A stretch of DNA of 64,000 nt, from assembly GCF_006716785.1 (NCBI RefSeq), contig NZ_VFPQ01000001.1:2666001-2730000 (forward strand). Direction: 5' to 3'. The translations under genes were made by a program, and so were the position numbers. Shown piece by piece: positions 1-8,747 of this stretch. Origin of the DNA: Thermopolyspora flexuosa (GTDB lineage: Bacteria > Actinomycetota > Actinomycetes > Streptosporangiales > Streptosporangiaceae). The notes beneath the pieces were generated by a model. That model saw nothing but the letters and a program-made list of their open reading frames with translations, did no database searches and had not been told where the DNA came from. Every line of letters begins with the position of its first letter. The first letter of the stretch is position 1.

Positions 1-891
1 GAGCACACCTCGCCGCTCAACCGGCTCGGCGTGGACGTGCGCCCCGGCGACGCGGTGCTCGCCATCAACGGCCAGCCGGTCGGTCCCGGCAACAGCCCCG
101 GCAAGCGCCTGGTCAACCTCGCCGGGCAGGAGGTGCAGCTCACGGTACGGCGCGGCGACGGCCCGCCGCGCACCGTCACGGTGCGGGCGATCTCCGACGA
201 GCAGCCCGCCCGGTACCGCGACTGGGTGGAGGCGAACCGCGCCCACACCCACGAGCGCACCGGCGGCCGCGTCGGCTACATCCACATCCCGGACATGGGG
301 CCGGAGGGCTTCGCCGAGTTCCACCGCGGGTTCCTCGCCGAGTTCGACCGCGAGGGCCTCATCGTGGACGTGCGGTTCAACGGCGGCGGCCACGTGTCGG
401 CGCTGCTGCTGCAGAAGCTCGCCCGGCGCCGCCTCGGCTACGACTACCCCCGCTGGGGCGTGCCCGAGCCGTACCCGCCGGAGTCGCCGCGCGGCCCGAT
501 GGTGGCGATCACCAACGAGTGGGCGGGCTCGGACGGCGACATCTTCAGCCACACCTTCAAGCTGCTCAAGCTCGGCCCGCTGGTCGGCAAGCGCACCTGG
601 GGCGGCGTGATCGGCATCTGGCCGCGGCACCGGCTCGCCGACGGCACGGTGACCACCCAGCCGGAGTTCTCGTTCGCGTTCGACGACGTGGGCTGGCGGG
701 TGGAGAACTACGGCACCGACCCCGACATCGAGGTGGACATCACGCCGCAGGACTACGCGCGGGGGATCGACACCCAGCTCGACCGGGCCATCGACGTCGC
801 GCTGGAGCGGCTGGCGCAGACCCCGCCGCACACCCCCAACCCGGCCGACCGTCCCCGGCTGCAGATCCCCAAGCTTCCGCCGCGGCGATGA
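1..891 (+). CDS. Tricorn-type S41 peptidase, C-terminal part (5' end outside window)
   Basis: The reading frame is already open at base 1, so only the last 296 residues are present. They contain the end of a PDZ-like domain (GDAVLAINGQPV, the peptide-binding loop) followed by a C-terminal S41 protease core. The NEWAGSDGD segment near residue 175 carries the expected serine nucleophile, and a GKRTWGGV segment follows it. The order PDZ then S41 core, with the long C-terminal helix, matches tricorn proteases, large cytoplasmic hexameric enzymes that degrade proteasome products. The missing N-terminal beta-propeller domains should lie upstream. The next gene overlaps by 4 bases (ATGA), suggesting translational coupling. 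Confidence 0.88.
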   Translation, partial: EHTSPLNRLGVDVRPGDAVLAINGQPVGPGNSPGKRLVNLAGQEVQLTVRRGDGPPRTVTVRAISDEQPARYRDWVEANRAHTHERTGGRVGYIHIPDMGPEGFAEFHRGFLAEFDREGLIVDVRFNGGGHVSALLLQKLARRRLGYDYPRWGVPEPYPPESPRGPMVAITNEWAGSDGDIFSHTFKLLKLGPLVGKRTWGGVIGIWPRHRLADGTVTTQPEFSFAFDDVGWRVENYGTDPDIEVDITPQDYARGIDTQLDRAIDVALERLAQTPPHTPNPADRPRLQIPKLPPRR

Positions 892-1550
892 GCGACCGCC
901 CGCCTCCCGGCCGTACGGCCCCGCCGGATCCGGTGGCGGCCGGGACGCGGACGGCCGCGCCGCCGTACGTGCCCGAGGTACGGCTGCGCCTCGCCGACGA
1001 GGTGTTCGGGCTGTGGGGGCGCACCGGGCGGTTGCCGTACTGGGCGTTCGCGTGGGCGGGCGGGCTGGCGCTTGCCCGGCACGTGCTCGACCATCCCGGC
1101 CTGGTGGCGGGCCGCCGCGTGCTCGACCTCGCCTCCGGGTCCGGGCTGGTGGCGATCGCCGCCGCCCGGGCGGGGGCCGCGTCGGTGCTCGCGGTCGACG
1201 TCGACCCGCTCGCCGGGTCGGCGATCGCGGCCAACGCGGCGGCGAACGGCGTGGCGGTGAGCGTGCTGGTGGCGGACCTGCTCGACGCGCCGGGCCGCGG
1301 CCCGGCCGGGGCGGAGGCGGCCGAGGTGGTGCTCGCCGGCGACGTGTTCTACGAGCGGCCGCTGGCCCGCCGGATGCTGGGGTACCTCGAGCACGCCCGG
1401 CGGCGCGGGGCCGGGGTCGTCGTCGGCGATCCGGGGCGCGCCTACCTGCCCCGGGACCGGTTCGTCCGGGTCGCCGTGCACGAGGTGCCCGGGTGCGGCC
1501 TGCTCGAGGCCGCGGACACCGTGCCGGTCACCGTCTGGCGCCTGCCCTGA
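888..1550 (+). CDS. Class I SAM-dependent methyltransferase (lysine methyltransferase-like)
   Basis: This 220-residue protein has a Rossmann-fold methyltransferase core: motif I VLDLASGSG near residue 84, the acidic AVDVDP that binds the SAM ribose, and a post-motif segment VVLAGDVFYE that resembles the active-site region of protein-lysine (ETFB/METTL20-like or PrmA-like) methyltransferases. The ATG overlaps the stop of the protease gene (ATGA), so the two are probably co-translated. The first 35 residues are Pro/Ala-rich and probably disordered. The substrate cannot be told from sequence; a protein lysine is the best guess from the family. Confidence 0.8.
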   Translation: MSDRPPPGRTAPPDPVAAGTRTAAPPYVPEVRLRLADEVFGLWGRTGRLPYWAFAWAGGLALARHVLDHPGLVAGRRVLDLASGSGLVAIAAARAGAASVLAVDVDPLAGSAIAANAAANGVAVSVLVADLLDAPGRGPAGAEAAEVVLAGDVFYERPLARRMLGYLEHARRRGAGVVVGDPGRAYLPRDRFVRVAVHEVPGCGLLEAADTVPVTVWRLP

Positions 1551-1559
1551 GGGTCGGGC

Positions 1560-2219
1560 CTACCGGTCGGCGTAGGCGCGCAGCCGGTCGGCGAGCGCCC
1601 GCACCTCGGCCCGGAGCGCGTCCGGCTCGACGACCCGGAACGGGAGGCCGAGCCCGGCGAGCAGGTGCGCCACGGCGTCCAGGCGCGCGGCCTGCGTGGT
1701 GAACAGCACGCTCTGCCCGTCCGGCGTCGCCGCGAGCGTGCCCGCCGACGGCGGGATGCGGCGCCGCGCCGCCTCCAGGCTCGTGCCGAGCACCACGCGC
1801 ACCCGGTACGGCGTGCCGGGCGCGGCCGGGGCGAGGTCGCCGGGGCCCGCCGCGGCGTGGATGCGGTCCCGCAGGCCGGCCGGGAGCAGCCGCTCGATCT
1901 TGGTGAGCGCGCTGCGGGCGGCCGCCTCGCCCAGCGGCAGGCCGGCCCGCTGCCCGGCGATCAGGCCGAGCACCACGGCCGTGATCTCGTCCCCGGTGAG
2001 CATGAGCGGGGGCGGCCGGTGGCCGGGCACCAGCCGGTAGCCGCCGTGGCGGCCCCGCTCCGCCACCACCGGCACGCCCATCTGGACGAGCCGGGTCGCG
2101 TAGCGGCGTACGGTGCGCTCGTCCACCCGCAGGTGGACGGCGAGCTCGGGACCGGTCATCCCGGGGTGGGCCTGGAGGAGCTCCAGCATCGCCAAGACCC
2201 GGGACACCGGGTGTTGCAT
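1560..2219 (-). CDS. YafY-type (HTH + WYL) transcriptional regulator
   Basis: A 219-residue protein with an N-terminal winged helix-turn-helix of the HTH_11 type (ELAVHLRVDERTVRRYATRL), a beta hairpin (RGRHGGYRL), and a C-terminal WYL-like ligand or nucleic-acid sensing domain. The ATG at 2219 was chosen because AAGGAGC lies 6 bases before it and the HTH begins immediately after; a longer frame exists upstream but lacks a ribosome site. A perfect inverted repeat lies only 15-41 bases upstream, which suggests autoregulation. The target pathway is not evident; the neighbouring glycosyltransferase is transcribed divergently and could be a target. Confidence 0.85.
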   Translation of the reverse strand: MQHPVSRVLAMLELLQAHPGMTGPELAVHLRVDERTVRRYATRLVQMGVPVVAERGRHGGYRLVPGHRPPPLMLTGDEITAVVLGLIAGQRAGLPLGEAAARSALTKIERLLPAGLRDRIHAAAGPGDLAPAAPGTPYRVRVVLGTSLEAARRRIPPSAGTLAATPDGQSVLFTTQAARLDAVAHLLAGLGLPFRVVEPDALRAEVRALADRLRAYADR

Positions 2220-2233
2220 GCATCGCTCCTTAG

Positions 2234-2260
2234 TTATCCGGACGGACCTTGTCCGGATAA
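2234..2260. promoter_or_regulatory. Perfect inverted repeat, probable operator of the YafY-type regulator
   Basis: TTATCCGGAC, 7 bases, then GTCCGGATAA: a perfect 10+10 base inverted repeat directly in front of the regulator gene. Its position suggests that it overlaps the promoter. That the adjacent regulator binds it is inferred. Confidence 0.65.
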
Positions 2261-2552
2261 ACCCTACGGCCGCCGCGGAGTGCCGATGACCACGCGAGCG
2301 GCCCGCGGACCGCACCCTCCCGCCAGGTGTTCCTCACCGCCGCAACACAAAGGGAACTGGGCGCGTCTAACCGGCAGAAGATACAGCGAAAAGCGCGATC
2401 TGCCGTATCAGGGATATCAAGCAGCAGACGGGTAACTACTCTCCGTGACCGGACGTAATGGATATCCCGCCACGGACGAGGGGCACGCGGGCCGGACGGG
2501 GGCACCGCGGGCGGTCGCGGCCGGCTACAAGCGGAAAAAGGGGGCTCCGCAC

Positions 2553-3872
2553 ATGAGAAGACGGGGGCGTACGGCCGTGGCCCGCGTTGCGGCCCGGCGG
2601 GTGCTGTCGGCGCTGCTCGGGCCGCTCCACCGGTTACGCAGGCGCGGCACGCCTCCCCCGCACGCCGAGACCGTGCGCCTGCTGTTGCTGCACGCCTACG
2701 GCATGGGCGGCACGATCCGTACGGTGCTCAACCTCGCCGGTCACCTCGCCCGCGACCGCGAGGTGGAGGTGGTCAGCCTCATCCGCGAGCGGCCCGAGCC
2801 GTTCTTCCCGATCCCGCCGGGCGTGCGCGTCACGGCGCTCGACGACCGCCTCGCCCCGCGCGGCCCGGCCGCCCGCCTGCTGTCGCTGCTGCCGAGCCTG
2901 CTCATGCCCCGGCACGAGAAGGCCCGCCACCGCTGCACGCTGTGGAGCGACCTGCTGCTCGTGCGCTACCTGCGCTCGCTGCGGTCCGGGGTGCTCATCA
3001 CCACCCGCCCGGGCTTCAACCTCGCCGCCGCCGCCTTCACCCGGCCCGGCGTGATCCGCGTCGGCCAGGAGCACGTCACGCTCAGGTCGCACCACCCCGA
3101 CCTGGTCAGGCGCATCCGCCGCCGGTACCGGAGGCTCGACGCGCTGGTCACGCTCACCCGCGCCGACCTGAAGCACTACCGGCGCGAGCTTAAGGGGGTC
3201 ATGCCGCGCCGCCTGGTGCGCATCCCGAACGCGATCCCGCCGCTCGCCGGGGACGTGTCCCGGCTGGAGGAGAAGGCCGTGGTCGCCATCGGGCGCGTGG
3301 TCCGCGCCAAGGGCTTCGACCGGCTGGTGCAGGCCTGGCGGCACGTCGCCGCCGCGCACCCGGACTGGACGCTGCGGATCTTCGGCGCGGGCACGCCGGA
3401 GAACGAGAGGAGGCTGCGGGCGCAGATCGCCGAGGCCGGCCTGGAGGGCAAGGTGCTGTTCCTGGGCAGCACCCCGGAGGTGGGCGTCGAGCTCGCCAAG
3501 GCGTCGCTGTACGTGGTGAGCTCGCGCTACGAGGGCTTCGGCATGACGATCCTGGAGGCGATGAGCAAGGGCGTGCCGGTGGTGAGCTTCGACTGCCCGC
3601 ACGGCCCCCGCGAGATCATCACCCACGAGCACGACGGCCTGCTGGTCCGGCCCGGCACCCCGGCGGCCCTCGCCGAGGCGATCCGCCGCCTCATCGAGGA
3701 CGAGCCGCTGCGCCGGAGGCTCGGCCGCAACGCCCTGCGCACCGCCGAGGCCTACCGGCCGGCGGCGATCATCCCGCAGTGGGACCGGCTTCTCGCCGAG
3801 CTGGTCGCCGCCCGGGGTGGTCACGAGCGGAGCGGACGGGAGCCGGCCAAAGCCGCTGCCTTTACTTTGTAG
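2553..3872 (+). CDS. Family GT4 glycosyltransferase
   Basis: A 439-residue GT-B fold glycosyltransferase. The N-terminal acceptor domain contains the glycine loop YGMGGTIRTVLNLA. The C-terminal donor domain has VVAIGRVVRAKGFDRL (nucleotide-sugar binding start, about residue 245) and the E-x7-E motif in EGFGMTILEAM, followed by a PHGPREII loop. This last variant resembles TagE/GtfA-like poly(glycerol-phosphate) or wall teichoic acid glucosyltransferases, but the acceptor is not certain. The ATG at 2553 has AAGGGGG before it; an in-frame GTG at 2445 would add 36 low-complexity residues. The gene's last codons (TTT ACT TTG TAG) are part of a short AT-rich motif repeated elsewhere in this window. 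Confidence 0.87.
   Translation: MRRRGRTAVARVAARRVLSALLGPLHRLRRRGTPPPHAETVRLLLLHAYGMGGTIRTVLNLAGHLARDREVEVVSLIRERPEPFFPIPPGVRVTALDDRLAPRGPAARLLSLLPSLLMPRHEKARHRCTLWSDLLLVRYLRSLRSGVLITTRPGFNLAAAAFTRPGVIRVGQEHVTLRSHHPDLVRRIRRRYRRLDALVTLTRADLKHYRRELKGVMPRRLVRIPNAIPPLAGDVSRLEEKAVVAIGRVVRAKGFDRLVQAWRHVAAAHPDWTLRIFGAGTPENERRLRAQIAEAGLEGKVLFLGSTPEVGVELAKASLYVVSSRYEGFGMTILEAMSKGVPVVSFDCPHGPREIITHEHDGLLVRPGTPAALAEAIRRLIEDEPLRRRLGRNALRTAEAYRPAAIIPQWDRLLAELVAARGGHERSGREPAKAAAFTL
3863..3871. repeat. Copy 1 of dispersed TACAAAGTA motif (as TACTTTGTA)
   Basis: AT-rich 9-mer in a GC-rich context (surroundings CCTTTACTTTGTAGATTT), overlapping the stop codon of the glycosyltransferase. Other copies are at 36235, 39792 and, one base shorter, 56999. 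Confidence 0.5.
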
Positions 3873-4066
3873 ATTTCTAGCCGCGCCCCCTGCCGCCGGT
3901 GCCGTACGCCCCCGCCGACACGGTGCGCGAGGCCGACACCGGCGTGGGTTCGGGGCGGAGGACGGTATCGTGAGGGCACGGCTCCCGGGCTCCCCGGCGC
4001 CTGACGGCGCCTCTCCCCTCACGAGCCGGGCGCCGGTCACGCGCAGAGGTCCTGTCGGGGGTTGTC

Positions 4067-4546
4067 GTGCCGGAGGGTCCCGCCGTCCACGGGGACGCCG
4101 CCACGCGGCGCGCCGCCGAGCCGCGCTCCCGGCGGCGGGGAGACGGTACGGCGGGCGTGATCGCCGCGGTGTCGGCCGGTGGCGCGATCGGCGCGATGGC
4201 CCGGCACGCCCTCACCCTCGCGTTCCCGGCCTCCCCCGGCGCCTTCCCCTGGACGCTGTTCGCCGTCAACGTGGGCGGCTGTCTGCTCATCGGCGTGCTG
4301 ATGGCGGCGCTCGGCGAGGGCCGCGGGGCCCGCCCGCTGCTGCGGCCCTTCCTCGGCACCGGGGTGCTCGGCGGGTTCACCACGTTCTCGGCGTTCGTCC
4401 ACGACGTCCACCTGCTGCTCGACGCCGGGCGGCCGGGCATCGCCGCCGGCTACCTGGCGGCCACCCTCGCCGCCGGCCTCGCCGCGGTGGCGCTCGCCGT
4501 ACGGGTGACCCGGCCGGCCCTCCGGCGCGGGAGGGCGGCGGGATGA
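4067..4546 (+). CDS. crcB: Fluoride channel subunit CrcB/Fluc (first of a pair)
   Basis: A 159-residue membrane protein with a hydrophilic 28-residue extension and then four hydrophobic helices. Family features are visible: GGAIGAMARHAL in helix 1, FAVNVGG in helix 2, and the GVLGGFTTFSAF break in helix 3 that forms the central Na+ site and the fluoride pathway phenylalanines. Fluc proteins export fluoride as dual-topology dimers; a gene pair like this usually encodes a heterodimer with fixed opposite topology. GTG at 4067 follows a GGGGG tract. It overlaps the second crcB by 4 bases. Confidence 0.9.
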   Translation: MPEGPAVHGDAATRRAAEPRSRRRGDGTAGVIAAVSAGGAIGAMARHALTLAFPASPGAFPWTLFAVNVGGCLLIGVLMAALGEGRGARPLLRPFLGTGVLGGFTTFSAFVHDVHLLLDAGRPGIAAGYLAATLAAGLAAVALAVRVTRPALRRGRAAG

Positions 4547-4899
4547 GCGTGCTGCTGGTCGGGCTCGGTGCCGCGCTCGGCGCCCCGCTGCGCTACCTGG
4601 TCGACCGAGCGGTGCAGAGGCGGTTCCGCCCCGCCTTCCCGTGGGGCACCTTCATCGTGAACGTGGCCGGGTCGTTCCTGCTCGGGCTGCTCGCCGGGCT
4701 CGCCGCCGGCCCGGGCACCATGGCGTACGCGGGCGCGGGCTTCTGCGGCGGGCTCACCACCTACTCGACGTTCGGCTACGAGACGCTGCGGCTCCTCGAG
4801 TCGGGGAGACGATGGCGCGCGCTGCTCAACGTGGCCGGAAGCGTGGCCGCCGGGCTGGCCGCGGCCTGGGCCGGACTGGCGCTCGGCGGCCTGCGGTGA
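4543..4899 (+). CDS. crcB: Fluoride channel subunit CrcB/Fluc (second of a pair)
   Basis: A 118-residue four-helix protein with the same landmarks: ALGAPLRYLVDR, WGTFIVNVAGSF (the conserved Asn in helix 2) and FCGGLTTYSTFGYE. Its ATG overlaps the TGA of the upstream paralogue, so the two are made in equal amounts. It lacks the N-terminal extension of its partner. Charge distribution differs between the two, as expected for antiparallel partners, although topology was not computed. Confidence 0.9.
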   Translation: MSVLLVGLGAALGAPLRYLVDRAVQRRFRPAFPWGTFIVNVAGSFLLGLLAGLAAGPGTMAYAGAGFCGGLTTYSTFGYETLRLLESGRRWRALLNVAGSVAAGLAAAWAGLALGGLR

Positions 4900-5005
4900 G
4901 CTCCGGTACGGCGGGCCCGCGCGCCGCGGGCGGTGACGCGGCGCCCCGGCACGCTCCCGGATCCCCGGGGCGTCGGCATCCCCGGTGCCGGGCCGCGGCA
5001 GGCCG

Positions 5006-6307
5006 ATGAATAAAGTGTCTGGAGTGAGTGTCGCGCTCGGACTGACCCGCCCCCTGCTCGTACGCACCGTCCCGGTCGCGGACCCCGGCGACCTCCTCGC
5101 GCGGCTCCCGCAGTCACCGGCGTTCGCCTGGATCCGGCACGGCGAGGGCCTGGTGGGCTGGGGCGAGGCGGTCCGCCTCGAGGTGCCGCCGGGTCAGGAC
5201 GCCTTCGCCTGGGCGCGTGCCAGGCTCGCGACGCTCTTCGCCGAGGCCCGCATCGAGGACGAGCTGCGCGTGCCCGGGTCCGGTCCGGTGGCGTTCGGCT
5301 CGTTCACCTTCGACCCGCGGCGGCCCGGCTCGGTGCTCGTCGTCCCCGAGGTGGTGCTCGCCAAGCGGGACGGCCGGGCCTGGCTCACCACGATCGGCGG
5401 GGGGAGCCCCAGCGCGGTGACGCCGCGCGTCGACCCCGGCCGGATCCGCTACGAGGACGGCAGCCTCACCGCCGCCGAGTGGGGTGAGCGGGTGGCCCGG
5501 GCCGTGGCGCACATCCGGTCCGGGCGGCTGGAGAAGGTGGTGCTCGCCCGTGACCTGGTGGCGCGGGCCGACCGCCTGATCGACGTGCGGGTGCTGCTCG
5601 ACCGGCTCGCCCGCCGCTACCCCGACTGCTACACGTTCTCCTGCGACGGCCTGGTCGGCTCCACGCCCGAGCTGCTGGTCCGGCACACCGGCAGCCGCAT
5701 CGAGTCGCTCGTGCTCGCCGGCACCACCCAGCGCGGCGCCGACGCGGCCGAGGACGCGGCCCGCGGCGCGGCGCTGTTCGCCTCACGCAAGGACCGGCAC
5801 GAGCACGCCTGCGCGGTCGCCTCGGTGCGCGAGGCGCTCGCCCCGCTGTGCTCGTGGCTGCAGGTGCCCGACGAGCCCGAGCTGCTCGTGCTGCCGAACG
5901 TCCAGCACCTGGCGAGCCCGATCACCGGCCGCCTCGCCGACGGGGCCTCGGTGCTCGACGTGGTCGCGGCGATGCACCCCACCGCGGCGGTCGGCGGCAC
6001 CCCGACCGGCACCGCGCTGGAGCTGATCCGCGAGATCGAGGGCATGGACCGCGGCCGGTACGCGGGCCCGGTGGGCTGGATCGACGCGCGCGGCGACGGC
6101 GAGTGGGGCATCGCGCTGCGCTGCGCCGCCGTCTCCGGGAACCGGGCGCGCCTGTTCGCCGGCTGCGGCATCATGGGCGACTCCGACCCGGAGGCCGAGC
6201 TCGCCGAGGCCCGGGCCAAGTTCCGCGCCATGCGGTACGCCCTCGAGGGCGACGCCGCCGAGGCGGGCACCCCCGGCGAGCCGGACGGCGCCGCGACCGC
6301 CGTGTGA
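5006..6307 (+). CDS. menF: Isochorismate synthase
   Basis: A 433-residue chorismate-binding enzyme of the MenF/EntC/DhbC family. Typical features are LEKVVLARD, the segment FSCDGLVGSTPELLVR, LAGTTQRG, the catalytic MHPTAAVGGTPTG block, and GWIDARGDGEWGIALR near the C-terminus, where the metal-binding glutamates lie. It converts chorismate to isochorismate. Since menD and menE occur at 33.6-36.8 kb, a role in menaquinone synthesis is the best inference; a siderophore role is possible because a siderophore-interacting protein lies 1.5 kb downstream. The start could be ATG 5006 or one of the GTG codons shortly after it. Confidence 0.88.
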   Translation: MNKVSGVSVALGLTRPLLVRTVPVADPGDLLARLPQSPAFAWIRHGEGLVGWGEAVRLEVPPGQDAFAWARARLATLFAEARIEDELRVPGSGPVAFGSFTFDPRRPGSVLVVPEVVLAKRDGRAWLTTIGGGSPSAVTPRVDPGRIRYEDGSLTAAEWGERVARAVAHIRSGRLEKVVLARDLVARADRLIDVRVLLDRLARRYPDCYTFSCDGLVGSTPELLVRHTGSRIESLVLAGTTQRGADAAEDAARGAALFASRKDRHEHACAVASVREALAPLCSWLQVPDEPELLVLPNVQHLASPITGRLADGASVLDVVAAMHPTAAVGGTPTGTALELIREIEGMDRGRYAGPVGWIDARGDGEWGIALRCAAVSGNRARLFAGCGIMGDSDPEAELAEARAKFRAMRYALEGDAAEAGTPGEPDGAATAV

Positions 6308-6317
6308 CGCCCCGGTC

Positions 6318-7631
6318 TCACCCGGCGACCGGCGGGCCGTCCCGCCGCGCCTGGGCGGCCACCGCCGCCACGATGAGATCGTCCTGCTCGGGCGGTACGG
6401 CGCGCAGGTCGAGCAGCAGGCGGCCGTCGGCGAGCCGGCCGACCACCGGCGGGGTGCCGGTGCGCAGCGCGGCGGCGAGGTGGCCGGGCAGGCTGACCGC
6501 GGCGCTGGGCAGGGTCACCCCGGGCGCTCCCCCGCCGCCGACCGTGGCCTGGGACGGTACGGCGTGCGCGTCGATCCCGGCCGCGGCGAGCGTGCGGGCG
6601 ACCGCGCGGGCGCGGGCGAGCAGCTCCCCGGGGCGGGCGTGCAGGGCCTCGAAGGTGGGGGTGGCGGGGCCGCGCAGGGTGGCCTCGACGGCGGCGAGGG
6701 TGAGCTTGTCCACCCGCAGCGCCCGGGCGAGCGGGTGCCGCCGGCAGCGTTCGACGAGGTCGCGGCGGCCGAGCAGCAGCCCGGCCTGCGGGCCGCCGAG
6801 CAGCTTGTCGCCGCTCGCGGTCACCAGGTCGGCCCCGGCGCGCAGCGTGGTGGCGGCGTCCGGCTCGCCGGGCAGCAGCGGCTCGGGGGCGAGCAGGCCG
6901 GATCCGATGTCGACGACCACGGGCACGCCGATCCCGGCGAGCTCGGCGACGTCCACCGCGCCGGTGAAGCCCTCGATGCGGAAGTTGGAGGGGTGCACCT
7001 TGAGCACGAACCCGGTGTCCGGGCCGATCGCGTCGGCGTAGTCGGCGAGCCGGGTGCGGTTGGTGGTGCCCACCTCGCGCAGCCGCGCGCCGGTGGACCG
7101 CAGCAGCTCGGGGATGCGGAAGCCGTCGCCGATCTCCACCATCTCGCCGCGGCTGAGCACGATCTCCCGCCCGGCCGCGAGCGCGGTGGCGACGAGGACG
7201 AGCGCGGCGGCGTTGTTGTTCACCAGGTGCACGGCCTCGGCCTGCGGCACCGCGGCGGCGAGCGCCGCCAGCGCGCTCCTCCCCCGCCGCGCCCGCGCGC
7301 CCGTGGCGAGGTCGAACTCGACGTCCGTGGGCCCGGCGGCCGCGGCGATCGCCGCCACGGCCGCGGCCGACAGCGGCGCCCGGCCCAGGTTGGTGTGGAG
7401 CAGCACGCCGGTGGCGTTGACGACCGGCCGCAGCCCGGCGGGGTGCTCGGGCAGCGCCGCCACCGCCGCGTCGGCGACTTGCTCGGGCCGGATCTCCCCC
7501 CGCCTGGCCCGTTCCTGCGCCTCGCCGACGGCCTGCTTCACCAGGGCGCGGCCGAGCCGCCGCACCGCCCCGGCGAGCCGCGGGTCGGCGAGGAGTGTGT
7601 CGGTGCGCGGCACGCGCCTGCGCGGATCCAT
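6318..7631 (-). CDS. selA: L-seryl-tRNA(Sec) selenium transferase
   Basis: A 437-residue PLP enzyme that converts Ser-tRNA(Sec) to Sec-tRNA(Sec) using selenophosphate. Visible landmarks: NATGVLLHTNLGRAPLS, VNNNAAALVLVATALA, the SRGEMVEIG loop, HPSNFRIEGFTG, VVDIGSGLL, and the PLP lysine in SGDKLLGGPQAG. ATG 7631 begins the usual MDPRRRVPRTD leader. The gene makes sense with the UGA-containing formate dehydrogenase gene at 29.5-32.8 kb. No selB, selD or tRNA(Sec) was found in the window. Confidence 0.95.
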   Translation of the reverse strand: MDPRRRVPRTDTLLADPRLAGAVRRLGRALVKQAVGEAQERARRGEIRPEQVADAAVAALPEHPAGLRPVVNATGVLLHTNLGRAPLSAAAVAAIAAAAGPTDVEFDLATGARARRGRSALAALAAAVPQAEAVHLVNNNAAALVLVATALAAGREIVLSRGEMVEIGDGFRIPELLRSTGARLREVGTTNRTRLADYADAIGPDTGFVLKVHPSNFRIEGFTGAVDVAELAGIGVPVVVDIGSGLLAPEPLLPGEPDAATTLRAGADLVTASGDKLLGGPQAGLLLGRRDLVERCRRHPLARALRVDKLTLAAVEATLRGPATPTFEALHARPGELLARARAVARTLAAAGIDAHAVPSQATVGGGGAPGVTLPSAAVSLPGHLAAALRTGTPPVVGRLADGRLLLDLRAVPPEQDDLIVAAVAAQARRDGPPVAG

Positions 7632-7819
7632 GCCCGCCCCTCTACCCCGGGGCCGCGCCGGCCGTACCCGGCCGTGTTCCCCGGTTTGAGAGTCGCCACG
7701 GATCGACCTGCGGGGATTCCTCAAGATCATGGGAAAGGTTTCACTGGGAAGTTCAATGAGACGATTGAGGTGGCATCCGGCCGGAGCCGTCAGCGTCCCA
7801 TCGACGAGGGGAGTTTCCG

Positions 7820-8719
7820 GTGCCACGTCCGCTGCCCGTCCGCTACGTCCACGTCACCCGGGCCCGCACGCTCACCCCGCACATGCGGCGGGTCACCTTC
7901 GGCGGGGACGACCTCGCCGACCTGGTCTGCGACGGCCCCGACCAGCAGGTCAAGCTCTACTTCCCCAGGCCCGGCCAGGTACGGCCCCGCCTGCCCGAGC
8001 CCGGCCCCGACGGCGACCCGGCCCGCTGGTACACGGCCTACACCGCCATCCCGGAGGCCGAGCGGCCGTGGATGCGCAGCTACACCATCCGGAACCACGA
8101 CCCGCGGGCGGGCACCATCGACGTCGACTTCGTGCTGCACGACGGCGACGACGCCGGGCCGGCGACCCGGTGGGCGAGGTCGGCCGGGCCCGGCGACGTG
8201 CTCGGCATGTTCGGCCCCTCGGCGGACTTCGCGCGGCCGGTGCCCCTTGCCGCCTCCATCGCGGCCGCCGACTGGCTGCTGCTCGCCGGGGACGAGAGCG
8301 CGCTCCCGGCGATCGGCACCCTGGTGGAGGCGCTGCCGCCCGGCCACCGCGCGGTGGCGTTCGTCGAGGTGCGCGACGCGGCCGAGGAGCAGCCGCTGCA
8401 CACCCGCGGCGAGCTGACCGTGCACTGGCTGCACCGCGGCGACGCCCCGGCCGGCCGTACCGACCTGCTGGTACGGGCGGTGCGCGCCGCCCGCCTGCCG
8501 GAGGGGCGGATGTTCGCGTGGCTCGCCGGGGAGGCGGGCGCGGTGCGGGCGCTGCGCCGCCACCTGGTCGACGAGCGGGGCGTGCCCAAGCGGGCGATCG
8601 ACTTCTCCGGGTACTGGCGGGTGCGGCTCACCCAGGACGACGCCCCCACCGAGGCGGACCTGGCCGACGCCGCCGAGCTGCTCGCCCGCGCCCGGGAGCT
8701 CGCCGCCGGCGGCGCGTGA
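7820..8719 (+). CDS. Siderophore-interacting protein (FAD-dependent ferric-siderophore reductase)
   Basis: A 299-residue member of the SIP/ViuB family. It has the FAD-binding motif RSYTIR (about residue 96) after a beta-barrel beginning with TPHMRRVTFGGDDL, and a C-terminal NAD(P)H-binding-like domain (LLAGDESALPAI; WLAGEAGAVRALRR; SGYWR). These enzymes release iron by reducing ferric siderophores in the cytoplasm. GTG 7820 follows GAGGGGAG with correct spacing. No DtxR/IdeR-type iron box was recognised upstream. Confidence 0.9.
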   Translation: MPRPLPVRYVHVTRARTLTPHMRRVTFGGDDLADLVCDGPDQQVKLYFPRPGQVRPRLPEPGPDGDPARWYTAYTAIPEAERPWMRSYTIRNHDPRAGTIDVDFVLHDGDDAGPATRWARSAGPGDVLGMFGPSADFARPVPLAASIAAADWLLLAGDESALPAIGTLVEALPPGHRAVAFVEVRDAAEEQPLHTRGELTVHWLHRGDAPAGRTDLLVRAVRAARLPEGRMFAWLAGEAGAVRALRRHLVDERGVPKRAIDFSGYWRVRLTQDDAPTEADLADAAELLARARELAAGGA

Positions 8720-8747
8720 CCGGACCCGCGTGCACGTACACGCGCGG

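Noticed and set aside
2634-4040. Long open frames opposite or out of frame with real genes (here, and for example 20162-21733 +, 29949-32867 +, 33698-35398 +)
   Set aside because: They overlap genes with clear families, read as Arg/Pro/Gly/His-rich low-complexity protein, and arise from the high GC content.
3873-4066. Possible fluoride riboswitch upstream of crcB
   Set aside because: A CTGACGGCGCC segment resembles part of the consensus, but the invariant pseudoknot bases could not be matched in order.
6318-7819. tRNA(Sec), selB or selD next to selA
   Set aside because: Neither flank of selA holds a long-variable-arm tRNA or such genes; they must be elsewhere.
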